The notes beneath the pieces were generated by a model, which did no database searches, had not been told where the DNA came from, and saw only the letters and a list, made by a program, of their open reading frames with translations. This document shows, piece by piece, positions 1 to 9,320 of a stretch of 64,000 nucleotides of DNA. A program made the position numbers and the translations under genes. Position 1 is the stretch's first letter, and the number at the start of each line of letters is the position of its first letter. Source of the DNA: UBA961 sp014191195 (lineage in GTDB: Bacteria > Bacteroidota > Ignavibacteria > Kapaibacteriales > UBA961). Location of the stretch: the NCBI GenBank assembly GCA_964204605.1, contig OZ123195.1, positions 2,418,001 to 2,482,000 on the forward strand, read 5' to 3'.

Positions 1-74
1 GATGGGAACCCTCCATGGAAATACGTGCTGGATTAGATAAAACAGTAGAATTTTTCCGTGTACAGAGTAGATAG
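1..74 (+). CDS. C-terminal fragment of an NDP-sugar epimerase/dehydratase (5' end outside window)
   Basis: The third frame is open from the window edge to a TAG at 72-74 and reads WEPSMEIRAGLDKTVEFFR near its end. This is the typical C-terminal signature of extended-SDR sugar-nucleotide enzymes (GWEP...GL..T..yFR), and closely resembles the end of the UDP-glucuronate decarboxylase gene at 33273-34211 in this window. The stop codon overlaps the GTG start of miaA by one base, suggesting translational coupling. The substrate cannot be told from so short a tail. Confidence 0.6.
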   Translation, partial: WEPSMEIRAGLDKTVEFFRVQSR

Positions 75-1027
75 TGAACGATAATATCCCCAAAAGATCC
101 GTCCTTGCTATTGTTGGACCAACCGCTTCAGGAAAAACTGATCTGTCTTTTCAGATTGCTGCATCATGTAATCAAAAGATAGACATAATCTGTGCAGACT
201 CTAGGCAGATTTACAGGGGAATGGATATTGGAACGGCTAAACCCACTAAAGAAGAACAAACAGTAATCCCTCATCACTGTATAGATATCTGTAATCCAAA
301 TGAACACTTTAGCGCTGGTAAATTTGCTAAATATGCCAGATTATGTATAGATAATAGTATTAGTCAAGATAGAATTCCAATCATAGTTGGTGGCTCTGGT
401 TTATATATACAAGCTCTTTGCGAAGGTTTTTTTACATTTGAAAGTAAAGACAATTCATTAGATATTCGCCTAGAACTTCAAGAATTACTGTTGAATAAAG
501 GAAAAGATTTTCTATTTCAAGAATTGAAAAAGGTCGATCCTTCAAGTGCAGAAGAATATAGCGATATGAATCCAAGAAGAATCATGAGGGCTTTAGAATT
601 CTATAAAAGTACTGGGCTGCAGTTTTCAAAAGAAAAAAAAGAACATATCAGTATGCCTTCATTTATAACAAAATATATTGGTATATCTTTTCAAAGAGAT
701 AAACTCTATGATAGAATAAATAAACGTTCTGAATATATGTGGAATAATGGGCTCATTGATGAAACTTCTCAATTGCTGCAGATTGGTTATGAGTCAACTT
801 TAAATGCTTTCAATACAGTGGGTTACAAAGAAGCAATTCAAGTATTACAAGGGAAGCTTAAGCAAAAGGAAGGTTTGGAAGCCATGAAACAATCTACAAG
901 AAGATATGCTAAAAGACAATTAACATGGTTCGGAAACCAAATGCCAGTTCAATGGATACATGAAGAAATTCTGCAAGAATATGTAGAAACTCTGAACCTA
1001 GAAAAACTAAATCATCAAAGATCATAG
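74..1027 (+). CDS. miaA: tRNA dimethylallyltransferase MiaA
   Basis: The product transfers a dimethylallyl group to N6 of A37 in tRNAs that read UNN codons. The 317 residues are a normal family length. The P-loop GPTASGKT lies near residue 15, followed by the CADSRQIYRGMDIGTAKPT block that binds tRNA and substrate, then HHCIDI, the VGGSGLY motif and NPRRIMRALE. The C-terminal part has the usual STRRYAKRQLTWF segment. The start is GTG, overlapping the preceding stop by one base; no ATG lies near the expected N-terminus. A gap of about 170 bases, probably holding a promoter, separates it from rpsA. Confidence 0.96.
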   Translation: MNDNIPKRSVLAIVGPTASGKTDLSFQIAASCNQKIDIICADSRQIYRGMDIGTAKPTKEEQTVIPHHCIDICNPNEHFSAGKFAKYARLCIDNSISQDRIPIIVGGSGLYIQALCEGFFTFESKDNSLDIRLELQELLLNKGKDFLFQELKKVDPSSAEEYSDMNPRRIMRALEFYKSTGLQFSKEKKEHISMPSFITKYIGISFQRDKLYDRINKRSEYMWNNGLIDETSQLLQIGYESTLNAFNTVGYKEAIQVLQGKLKQKEGLEAMKQSTRRYAKRQLTWFGNQMPVQWIHEEILQEYVETLNLEKLNHQRS

Positions 1028-1201
1028 GCTTACTTGTATAATTCAGAATAATATGTTAATTTGACCGGCTAAAATTAAAAAACACTTTTCATATATGTAT
1101 CATTATATCATCCCCTTGTGAGGAAGAGAAAAGCAGAGCTCAGGTGCAGTAATTATGAAATAGAGCAATGTTTTACTTATATCGCAAATAGAAAGGTTCC
1201 T

Positions 1202-3118
1202 ATGTCCGAAACGACCGAAACTGCAGTACAAGAACAAGATATTATGTCTATTGTTTTGCCTGCACAACAACCTGCAACAAAAAAAAGACCATCATTAGCT
1301 GATTTATTAAATGGTGATTTTGACGTTCCTATGATGGACGATAGTACATTTGACGCTCTTTTTCAGAAAAGCTTTTCTCCTGTAAAAGAAGATCAGATGG
1401 TAAAGGGTCATGTTATTCAGGTGACTAAAGATAGTATTTTTGTAGATATTGGATTTAAGTCATTGGGAATGATTCCACGTGCTGAATTTGGTACAACAGA
1501 TATCTTTAAACCTGGTGATGAGATTGATGTATTTGTAGAGAAAATCGAAGATACAAGTGGTAGAATGCTATTGTCTCGTCGTCGTGCAGATTTCATGAAA
1601 ACTTGGGAAGAGATTCTTAAATTAAATGAAACACAGCAAGTTGTTCCGGTTCGTATTCTCCGTAGAATTAAGGGTGGAATGGTAGTTGATTTATTAGGTA
1701 TCGAGGCATTTTTACCTGGTTCTCAAATTGACGTACGTCCTGTTCGTGATTTTGATGCTTGGGTTGCAAAAATGATTGATGTTCGTGTTGTAAAAGTAAA
1801 TCATCCAAGTGAAAATGTTGTTGTTAGCCATAAAGTTTTACTAGAAGAACAATTATCAGATCAACGCTCTAAAATTCTTGAAACATTAGAAAAAGGTTTA
1901 GTTCTTGAAGGTGCTGTAAAGGCAATTTCAGATTTTGGTGTATTCGTAGATCTAGGTGGTGTAGACGGATTAGTTCATATTACAGATCTTTCATGGGGAC
2001 GTGTTACACATCCTTCTGAAATCGTAACTTTAGACCAAGTAGTTAAAGTTGTTATATTAGATTTCGATGCTGAAAAGCGTCGTATTTCATTGGGTATGAA
2101 GCAATTAACAGCACATCCATGGGATACAATTGGAGAGAAATATGAGCCTGGTATTAAAGTACAAGGTAAAGTGGTTTCTCTTACTGATTATGGTGCATTT
2201 ATAGAGATAGAAAAAGGTATTGAAGGCTTGATTCACATTAGCGAAATGAGTTGGACTCAGCATGTAAAACATCCTTCACAGATGGTTTCTATGGGACAAG
2301 TTATTGATGCTATTGTGTTAAATATTGATAAAAATGACAAAAAGCTTGCTCTTGGAATGAAACAATTAGAGCCAGATCCTTGGGCAGATTTATTAGCTAA
2401 ATACCCTGTCGATTCAGTTCACCAAGGTATTGTGCGTAATCTTACTAATTTTGGCCTTTTTGTAGAACTTGAGCCAGGTGTAGATGGATTAGTTCATATT
2501 AGTGATCTATCTTGGACGAAGAAAATTCGTCATCCTGGTGAATTTGTTAAAAAGGGTGATTCTTTAGATGTAGTTGTACTTTCTATTGATTCACAAAATC
2601 GTCGTATTGCATTAGGACACAAGCAAATAACAGAAAATCCATGGGATTTCTTTGCTGAACGCTATGCAGTTGGTGCAGAATCTGAAGGTAAAATCGAAAG
2701 AATTATCGAAAAAGGTGTCATTGTAGAATTACCAGAAGGTGTAGACGGATTTGTACCTGTTTCACAACTTTCTTTTGCACCTGTTAGAAATATTGCAGAA
2801 TTTTTCCATGTTGGTGAAAACCTTCCTTTGAAAGTGGTAGAATTTGATCGTGAATCTAAGAAAATTGTTCTTTCTGCAGTTGAATTTTTACGTGAAAAAG
2901 ATCAAACAGTCATTGATGATTATATTGCGGCTCATCCTGTACCTAATGCAATTAAATATGCTCAAAGTGCCCCTGAAGCTGTTAATTTAGAAGCAATTGC
3001 CGAAGAGATTGACTCATTATTCGAAGAAGTAAGTGCTCCTTCGAAAGCTAAGCCAGTTGTCGACATTGCTCCTCCATCAATTGAAGATTCATCGAATGTA
3101 GAAAACTTAGCAGAGTAA
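1202..3118 (+). CDS. rpsA: 30S ribosomal protein S1
   Basis: Ribosomal protein S1 binds mRNA on the 30S subunit and helps load structured messages. Six consecutive S1/OB-fold repeats are visible. The third to fifth have the classic form (G.V....dfG.FV.l..gvdGLvHis.lsw), while the first, second and sixth are more divergent, as is usual. The reading frame is open back to a GTG at 1118, but the ATG at 1202 is preceded by GAAAGG and begins MSETTE, which is a much more likely start and gives 638 residues. CGT arginine codons are more frequent here than in neighbouring genes, consistent with high expression. The C-terminal tail of about 50 residues is acidic and low-complexity. Confidence 0.95.
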   Translation: MSETTETAVQEQDIMSIVLPAQQPATKKRPSLADLLNGDFDVPMMDDSTFDALFQKSFSPVKEDQMVKGHVIQVTKDSIFVDIGFKSLGMIPRAEFGTTDIFKPGDEIDVFVEKIEDTSGRMLLSRRRADFMKTWEEILKLNETQQVVPVRILRRIKGGMVVDLLGIEAFLPGSQIDVRPVRDFDAWVAKMIDVRVVKVNHPSENVVVSHKVLLEEQLSDQRSKILETLEKGLVLEGAVKAISDFGVFVDLGGVDGLVHITDLSWGRVTHPSEIVTLDQVVKVVILDFDAEKRRISLGMKQLTAHPWDTIGEKYEPGIKVQGKVVSLTDYGAFIEIEKGIEGLIHISEMSWTQHVKHPSQMVSMGQVIDAIVLNIDKNDKKLALGMKQLEPDPWADLLAKYPVDSVHQGIVRNLTNFGLFVELEPGVDGLVHISDLSWTKKIRHPGEFVKKGDSLDVVVLSIDSQNRRIALGHKQITENPWDFFAERYAVGAESEGKIERIIEKGVIVELPEGVDGFVPVSQLSFAPVRNIAEFFHVGENLPLKVVEFDRESKKIVLSAVEFLREKDQTVIDDYIAAHPVPNAIKYAQSAPEAVNLEAIAEEIDSLFEEVSAPSKAKPVVDIAPPSIEDSSNVENLAE

Positions 3119-3142
3119 TAATTTACTTAAATGTAGCAAACA

Positions 3143-3177
3143 AGGGCATCCGCTTTTAAGCAGATGCCTTTTTTTGT
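3143..3177 (+). terminator. Rho-independent terminator after rpsA
   Basis: GGCATC (3145-3150) pairs with GATGCC (3163-3168), with extra inner GCT/AGC pairing, and is followed by a run of seven Ts. It lies 25 bases after the rpsA stop. Confidence 0.85.
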
Positions 3178-3229
3178 TAAGTTATAGAAATCCCTTTGTG
3201 ATATATTGAACAGAATTTTATAAGTAAAT

Positions 3230-5059
3230 ATGAGCAAAACTAAAGTACAATTTTCTGATATAGTAGGTGTAAAACCTATTGTTACATCTGGTTCAATAGA
3301 AATAGAATTACAATCTCGAGGATATAAGGATTTCCCCGTGGAAGTCTATAATTTGAAAAATCCAGTAATTATTGAGCATATCTACAGAGATTTTCTGATA
3401 GCAGGTGCTACTCTATTATTAACGAATACTTTCCATGCAAACAGAATTACTTTGGAACAAGCTGGCTTAAGTGATAAAGTATATGAAATAAATAGAAAAG
3501 CGGTGTGGATAGCCAGAACAGTTGCACTACAAAATGCTTATGTAGGCGGAGTAATTGGCCCTACAGAAAAATTCTTTGTCCCAATTGGTACTTTAACAGA
3601 AGATGAAGCACTGCAAGTATTTATAGAACAAGCAGTTGCCTTAATAGATGGTGGTGCAGAATTAATAATGCTTAAATCATTTATCGATATCGATGAATTA
3701 GAAATTGCTATTAAAGCCGTTCGTTCTGTTCATAATGATATACCAATTATAGCATTAAAAACATTTCCAGAAGATGGTAGTGTTTTAGCTACTTCCTATC
3801 CATCTGATATTGCATACAGACTTGAAAAATATGGGGTTTTGGCAATCGGTAGTAGCGGAACAGTTGGCCCTCAAAGAATGTGCGATATCATAAGAGCACT
3901 TTCTGTTACATCGATACCATTATGCGCATTACCAGAAATTGCAATTCCAACACTTGTTGATGGCCGTGCCGTTTATAATGCAGAGGTTGATTATGTGGCC
4001 TCAGTTGCTGTTTCTTTAGTACAAGGAGGCGCATGTATCATTGGAGCCGATGGGGGAGCTTCTGTTCAACATATAAAAGCGATATCAGATGCAGTAACTA
4101 ATCAAATTCCTGGATCTTCTAAATATATTCCAAAGCTGATAAAAGAAGTAAATACATTAGCTATTGATTCCGATAAAGTTTCTTCATTTGCTGAAAAAAT
4201 AGGAAAGAAATTTTTAACTACAGTAGAAGTAGAAATTCCACGTGGATTAGATATTTCCAATGTAATACAAGCTGCATCATATTTAAAAGAACAAGGTATT
4301 GATGCAATTAATGTTTTTGACGGTGCAAGGGCAAGGGTAAGAATTAATCCGATAGCTGCTTCTTATATGATTTCATCTGCCACAGGAATGGAATGTATTA
4401 CTCATATTGCCTGTAGAGACAGAAATATGGTTGGTTTGCAATCAGATTTAATAGGAGCATATGCTTTAGGCGTAAAAAATATTCTAGCTGTTACCGGAGA
4501 TCCTACATCAATTGGAGATTATCCATTTGCTACTTCGGTTTATGATGTTGATTCTATTGGATTAGTCAGAGCTGTAAATAGAATGAATCATGGTATGGAT
4601 TTAATGGGCAATCCTTTGGGAAGATCTACACGATTTCTTATTACTTGTGCTGCTAATCCGGCGGCAGATGATATAGAAAGAGAAATAAAACGATTAGAGA
4701 AAAAAGCTCAGGAAGGAGCTACCATGTACTTTACTCAGCCAATTTTTGATATAAAAACATTAGAGTATTTTCTTGATGCCACAAAACATCTTTCTATGCA
4801 ATGTATTTTAGGAATTATTCCATTAAGAAGCATTAAACATGCTGAATTCTTACATTATGAAGTACCTGGAATGGTTGTGCCAGATTGGGTGAGAAAAAAA
4901 CTTAAAGATGTCAATACTGATAGTGGAATCGAAGGTATGAATATTGCCATAGAGTTTTTGAAGCAAGCAAAAAGTCTTGTTCAAGGTGTGTACATTATGC
5001 CACCTGCAAAAAAATATGATATGGCTATTAATATCTTACATGCCGCAGATATTCTTTAA
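3230..5059 (+). CDS. Fusion of degenerate homocysteine S-methyltransferase domain and methylenetetrahydrofolate reductase
   Basis: This 609-residue protein has the layout of YitJ-type enzymes: a homocysteine methyltransferase barrel (about 1-295) followed by a 5,10-methylenetetrahydrofolate reductase barrel (about 325-609). The reductase half looks intact: VEVEIPRG, HIACRDRN, a LAVTGDP motif, and a TQPIFD segment. The methyltransferase half keeps the fold landmarks (LLTNTFHAN, PQRM, HI.AI) but lacks all three zinc cysteines. The usual GxNC motif reads GSSG near residue 207-210, and GGCCGTTP reads GADGGASV at 272-279. The N-terminal DGAMGT motif is also changed to TSGSIE. I infer a working reductase with a non-catalytic or repurposed N-terminal domain. 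It is transcribed alone between two terminators. Confidence 0.88.
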   Translation: MSKTKVQFSDIVGVKPIVTSGSIEIELQSRGYKDFPVEVYNLKNPVIIEHIYRDFLIAGATLLLTNTFHANRITLEQAGLSDKVYEINRKAVWIARTVALQNAYVGGVIGPTEKFFVPIGTLTEDEALQVFIEQAVALIDGGAELIMLKSFIDIDELEIAIKAVRSVHNDIPIIALKTFPEDGSVLATSYPSDIAYRLEKYGVLAIGSSGTVGPQRMCDIIRALSVTSIPLCALPEIAIPTLVDGRAVYNAEVDYVASVAVSLVQGGACIIGADGGASVQHIKAISDAVTNQIPGSSKYIPKLIKEVNTLAIDSDKVSSFAEKIGKKFLTTVEVEIPRGLDISNVIQAASYLKEQGIDAINVFDGARARVRINPIAASYMISSATGMECITHIACRDRNMVGLQSDLIGAYALGVKNILAVTGDPTSIGDYPFATSVYDVDSIGLVRAVNRMNHGMDLMGNPLGRSTRFLITCAANPAADDIEREIKRLEKKAQEGATMYFTQPIFDIKTLEYFLDATKHLSMQCILGIIPLRSIKHAEFLHYEVPGMVVPDWVRKKLKDVNTDSGIEGMNIAIEFLKQAKSLVQGVYIMPPAKKYDMAINILHAADIL

Positions 5060-5077
5060 AGTGTACTTAAAATAATG

Positions 5078-5119
5078 AAAAAGCCCTATTGGATAGATTG
5101 ACTATTCAATAGGGCTTTT
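5078..5119. terminator. Bidirectional terminator between the MTHFR fusion and katG
   Basis: AAAAGCCCTATTG (ending at 5091) pairs with CAATAGGGCTTTT (5107-5119), with a further ATAG/CTAT pair inside. The A tract before and T tract after let it work on both strands, serving the two convergent genes. Confidence 0.85.
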
Positions 5120-5135
5120 ACTTATATACATCAGA

Positions 5136-7355
5136 TTATGCTATATCAAAGCGATCTAAATTCATTACTTTATTCCATGCCGCAATAAAGTCATTAATAA
5201 ATGTATCTTGTCCATCTTCGCAAGCATATACTTCGGCTATTGCTCTTAACTCTGAATTAGATCCAAAGATTAAGTCAACTCTTGTACCTGTCCATTTTGC
5301 ATGACCAGATTTACGATCTATTCCTTCAAATTCATCTTGATGATCAGATATTGATTGCCATTTTGTACCAATATCTAATAAATTTACAAAGAAATCATTA
5401 GTAAGAACTTCTGGCTTATATGTAAATACTCCATGTTTTGAATGTTGATAATTAGTATGTAAAACTCTCATTCCACCAATCAACACTGTTAATTCTGGGG
5501 CTGTCAAGTTTAATAATTGTGCTTTATCAATAAGCATTTCTTCGGCAGTAACTGTATAATGTGTTTTTACATAATTTCTAAATCCATCAGCAGAAGGCTC
5601 TAAAACTGCAAATGAATCTATGTCTGTTTGTGATTGGCTAGCATCAGTTCTGCCTGGAGTAAAAGGTACTTCAATGATATGACCAGCATTTTTTGCAGCT
5701 AGCTCTATCGCTGCACAACCACCTAAAACAATGATATCTGCAATTGATACATGCTTATTACCAGATTGAGAAGAATTAAATGAATGTTGAATAGATTCTA
5801 AAATAGTTAGAACATGTGCTAATTGTGCTGGATTATTTACTTTCCAATCCTTTTGTGGTGCTAATCGAATACGTGCACCATTAGCTCCACCTCTTTTATC
5901 AGATCCACGAAATGTAGATGCAGATGCCCATGCAGTAGAAACTAGTTGAGAAATTGTTAAACCAGATGATAAGATTTGTGATTTTAATGATGTAATATCA
6001 TGTGAATCAATTGTATCATAAGATGAAGTTGGAATAGGATCTTGCCAAATTAATTCTTCTTCAGGAACTTCAGGACCATGATATCTTGCCTTTGGCCCCA
6101 TGTCTCTATGGGTAAGTTTAAACCATGCTCTAGCAAAAGCATCTGCAAATTCAAGAGGAAACTCAAGAAATCTTCGTGAGATTTTTTCATAAGCTGGGTC
6201 CATTCTTAATGCTAAATCTGTTGTAAGCATTATTGGTGCATGTGATTTTGAAGAATTATGTGCATCAGGAACTGTATTCGCACCTGCACCATTTTTTGGT
6301 GTCCATTGATGAGCACCTGCAGGACTTTTTGTTAATTCCCATTCAAAATTGAATAAATTCTCAAAATAATTATTACTCCATTGAATAGGAGTTGTTGTCC
6401 AAGCACCTTCTAAACCACTTGTAATTGTATATTCACCATTACCGGTTCCAAAAGAATTCTTCCATCCTAATCCTTGCTCTTCAATAGGAGCACCCGCTGG
6501 TTCTGGGCCTAGATATGTATTTGGATCAGCTGCTCCATGATTTTTTCCAAAAGTATGCCCACCCGCTATCAAAGCAACTGTTTCTTCATCATTCATAGCC
6601 ATTCTACCAAAGGTTTCGCGAATATCTTTGGCAGATGCAATTGGATCTGGATTGGCATTAGGACCTTCTGGATTAACATAAATCAAACCCATTTGAACTG
6701 CTGCCAAAGGATTTTCTAATTCTCGATCACCAGAATAACGTTTATCTTCTAACCATTTTCCTTCGGAACCCCAATAGATATCTTCTTCTGGTTCCCAAAT
6801 ATCTTCGCGTCCACCAGCAAAACCAAAAGTATTAAAATTCATAGATTCTAAAGCACAATTACCAGCAAGAATCATCAAGTCTGCCCATGATACTTTTCTG
6901 CCATATTTCTTTTTTATTGGCCATAATAATAAGCGTGCTTTATCAAGATTTGTATTGTCTGGCCAGCTATTTAAAGGAGCAAATCTTTGGCTTCCTGATC
7001 CACCGCCGCCCCTTCCATCGGCTATTCGATAAGTACCGGCACTATGCCAAGCAAGGCGGATAAAAAATGGACCATAATGTCCATAATCTGCTGGCCACCA
7101 ATCTTGTGAATTAGTCATTATATCATAAATATCTTGCTTTAAAGCCTTATAATCGATGGAATTAAATTCTTTAACATAATTAAAGTCTTTCCCCATTGGA
7201 TTTGAAAGTTCTGAGTGTTGTCTTAATATGCTAAGATGTAATTGATTTGGCCACCAGTCACGGTTTAGTGGTCCATTTCCAGCACTTTGTTTTAGCATGC
7301 CACCTGTAAATGGACATTTGCCTTCACTACTTGGATTGTGCGTTGCGTCATTCAT
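5136..7355 (-). CDS. katG: Catalase-peroxidase KatG
   Basis: This is a bifunctional haem catalase and peroxidase for hydrogen peroxide removal. Its 739 residues match the usual two-domain length. The distal haem pocket RLAWHSAGTYR holds Arg100, Trp103 and His104. The proximal AGGHTFGKNHG supplies the haem ligand. A Tyr in the LIYVNPEGP segment fits the partner of the Trp-Tyr-Met adduct. The second half is the family's haem-free duplicated domain (STAWASASTFRGSDKRGG). The ATG start at 7355 has AGGA about 12 bases upstream. The gene is divergent from paaN across 256 bases. I saw no clear OxyR or Fur site and no adjacent regulator gene. Confidence 0.97.
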   Translation of the reverse strand: MNDATHNPSSEGKCPFTGGMLKQSAGNGPLNRDWWPNQLHLSILRQHSELSNPMGKDFNYVKEFNSIDYKALKQDIYDIMTNSQDWWPADYGHYGPFFIRLAWHSAGTYRIADGRGGGGSGSQRFAPLNSWPDNTNLDKARLLLWPIKKKYGRKVSWADLMILAGNCALESMNFNTFGFAGGREDIWEPEEDIYWGSEGKWLEDKRYSGDRELENPLAAVQMGLIYVNPEGPNANPDPIASAKDIRETFGRMAMNDEETVALIAGGHTFGKNHGAADPNTYLGPEPAGAPIEEQGLGWKNSFGTGNGEYTITSGLEGAWTTTPIQWSNNYFENLFNFEWELTKSPAGAHQWTPKNGAGANTVPDAHNSSKSHAPIMLTTDLALRMDPAYEKISRRFLEFPLEFADAFARAWFKLTHRDMGPKARYHGPEVPEEELIWQDPIPTSSYDTIDSHDITSLKSQILSSGLTISQLVSTAWASASTFRGSDKRGGANGARIRLAPQKDWKVNNPAQLAHVLTILESIQHSFNSSQSGNKHVSIADIIVLGGCAAIELAAKNAGHIIEVPFTPGRTDASQSQTDIDSFAVLEPSADGFRNYVKTHYTVTAEEMLIDKAQLLNLTAPELTVLIGGMRVLHTNYQHSKHGVFTYKPEVLTNDFFVNLLDIGTKWQSISDHQDEFEGIDRKSGHAKWTGTRVDLIFGSNSELRAIAEVYACEDGQDTFINDFIAAWNKVMNLDRFDIA

Positions 7356-7611
7356 GTGCGATTATTCCTAATTCATGTAATGATGAAAAATATATGTATG
7401 TGTTTTTAATTGTCTATGCATCAAATATGTGCGTACATATAAGGCTAAATTCGAGATTCGAGAGAAAATAATCAAGAAAGAACAAACAAAAGTTGTTGAT
7501 ATATGGTTTCTTTATTGTGCTCATAATATATTTTGCTTTGTAAAGTATGTTAATCATCCTGTATGAATTCATTAATTTGGTGTGGACATAAATTTTATTT
7601 AAGGATTTACA

Positions 7612-9285
7612 ATGCAATTAGATCATCTTATAGAAAAACATGCTAATACACTTAAGCAATCGGTAGAAGCAGTTCAATCCAGACAATTCTTTGCACATTG
7701 GCCAGAGCCACCAAGTGGAAAAATTTATGGAGAAACCGCACAAGCTGATGGATTATCTACTTTTCAGGCCTCATTACATTCTAGATTTGAATTACCTCAT
7801 CAATTTGGTTCTGATGGTTATATCGGTGATGAACAGTCTCCATATGGCTTTCCTTTAGAAATTCAATATCCTTCATTTGCTTCAGAAACATTAATAGAAC
7901 AAGCAGATAAAGCAAAGCAAGAATGGAAGTCTTTTTCTACAGAATTACGTGCAGCAATTTTGATTGAATGTTTAGAAAGGGCTTCAAAACATTTTTTTGA
8001 AATTGGTTTTGCAACAATGCATACTACAGGACAAGGCTTCATTATGGCTTTTCAGGCTTCTGGGCCTCATGCATTTGATAGGGCCTTAGAAGCTATTGCT
8101 ACTGGTTACATGACGATTAATCAGTTTTGTGCTCACACAAGCTGGACAAAACCTATGGGTAGATTTGAAGTTACGCTTCAAAAATCATTTCGTATTATTC
8201 CTAAGGGCATAAATGTTACGATAGGTTGTTCTACTTTTCCTATATGGAATTCATTTCCTGGAATATTTGCATCCTTGATAACTGGCAATACTTCTATTGC
8301 AAAAGCTCATCCAAAAGCAATTCTTCCTATAGCAATATGTATTAAATCTTTTCAAGATACTTTAGTCTCACTGGGCTTAAATCCACATATTATTCAATTG
8401 GCAGTTGATTCATTAGAACAACCAATAACAATGCAATTAGCTAAAAATCATAAAGTTGCATTAATTGATTATACAGGAAGTTCTCATTTTGGTTCTATCT
8501 TAGAGCAAGAGTTATCTGGTACACAAAAGCATATCTTTACCGAAAAAGCTGGTGTGAATTCTGTGCTTATTGCAGAAGCTGTTTCATTAGATGCTGTTTT
8601 AGATAATTTAGCTTTTAGTGTATCATTATATAGTGGACAAATGTGCACTGCGCCACAAAACTTTTATATTCCTAAACAAGGTGTTAAAGTAGGTGACTCT
8701 TATATCTCTTACGATGAAGTAATGAAAGCTTTTGCTGAAAAAGTACAAGCTCTTGTTCTGAATGAAAAAATGGGTCCTGGTACTATTGGTGCTTTGCAAA
8801 ATACTGCTGTATTAGAGAGAGTTAATATGGTAAGAAAAACAGGCCTTCCAATTGTATTAGATTCTCATGAAGTAAAACATCAAGGTTTTGATAATGCTTT
8901 GTCTGTTTCTCCAATTATACTATCAGCTACGATGTCTGATTCAGACATATATGAGCAAGAATGGTTTGGCCCTATTTGTTTTATCATCAAAGTAGAAGAT
9001 ATCCATCAAGGAATAGATCTTATCAGTTCTAGTATCAAAAAGCATGGTGCTTTATCTACTGCTGTATATATATTAAATCATGATGATTTATTATATGCTG
9101 AAGAGCAGATTACAATGGCTGGAGCGCCACTTGCTTGTAATTTTACTGGCCCTATTTGGGTTAATCAATCGGCAGCTTTTAGTGATTTTCATGGTACAGG
9201 TGCTAATCCTGCTGGTAATGCTTCATTTACAGACATTACATTTATAAGTTCAAGATATAATATTGTTGGAATTAGAAAAGCATAA
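7612..9285 (+). CDS. paaN: Phenylacetate degradation aldehyde dehydrogenase PaaN
   Basis: The 557-residue protein matches the PaaN family of the aldehyde dehydrogenase superfamily, linked to the ring-opened intermediate of the phenylacetyl-CoA pathway. The family-typical N-terminus is present (FAHWPEPPSGKIYGE, then G...F.A.L). The catalytic Cys lies in YSGQMCTAPQN and a conserved Glu in FTEKAGV. It lacks the MaoC hydratase domain of the E. coli PaaZ fusion. The start is well supported by AAGGA at 7601-7605. The rest of the pathway is absent here, apart from a solitary paaA 48 kb away. It converges on pruA with a shared terminator. Confidence 0.85.
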   Translation: MQLDHLIEKHANTLKQSVEAVQSRQFFAHWPEPPSGKIYGETAQADGLSTFQASLHSRFELPHQFGSDGYIGDEQSPYGFPLEIQYPSFASETLIEQADKAKQEWKSFSTELRAAILIECLERASKHFFEIGFATMHTTGQGFIMAFQASGPHAFDRALEAIATGYMTINQFCAHTSWTKPMGRFEVTLQKSFRIIPKGINVTIGCSTFPIWNSFPGIFASLITGNTSIAKAHPKAILPIAICIKSFQDTLVSLGLNPHIIQLAVDSLEQPITMQLAKNHKVALIDYTGSSHFGSILEQELSGTQKHIFTEKAGVNSVLIAEAVSLDAVLDNLAFSVSLYSGQMCTAPQNFYIPKQGVKVGDSYISYDEVMKAFAEKVQALVLNEKMGPGTIGALQNTAVLERVNMVRKTGLPIVLDSHEVKHQGFDNALSVSPIILSATMSDSDIYEQEWFGPICFIIKVEDIHQGIDLISSSIKKHGALSTAVYILNHDDLLYAEEQITMAGAPLACNFTGPIWVNQSAAFSDFHGTGANPAGNASFTDITFISSRYNIVGIRKA

Positions 9286-9287
9286 TA

Positions 9288-9320
9288 AAAAAGCCATCTG
9301 AAAAGATGGCTTATTACTTT
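9288..9320. terminator. Bidirectional terminator between paaN and pruA
   Basis: AAGCCATCT (9291-9299) pairs perfectly with AGATGGCTT (9304-9312) around a four-base loop. It is flanked by A-rich and T-rich tracts, so it can serve both convergent genes. Confidence 0.85.

Noticed and set aside
1060..1090. Promoter for rpsA (TTTG at 1060-1063 with CACTTTTC 19 bases on)
   Set aside because: The spacing is right but the -7 element matches only part of TAnnTTTG, so it is not listed as a feature.
3119..3229. SAM or cobalamin riboswitch ahead of the methionine-related fusion gene, metG or the metB-like gene
   Set aside because: The upstream regions (3119-3229, 22304-22427, 45659-45785) are too short or lack the conserved core elements; only terminators and candidate promoters are visible.
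6537..6719. 60-codon open frame antisense to katG
   Set aside because: No ribosome site or recognised motif; the katG frame is strongly conserved here, so this is a shadow.
7414..7617. 67-codon minus-strand open frame in the katG-paaN gap
   Set aside because: It overlaps the paaN start and its ribosome site, is compositionally non-coding (rich in Ile, Asn, Tyr and Phe), and has no clear start signal.
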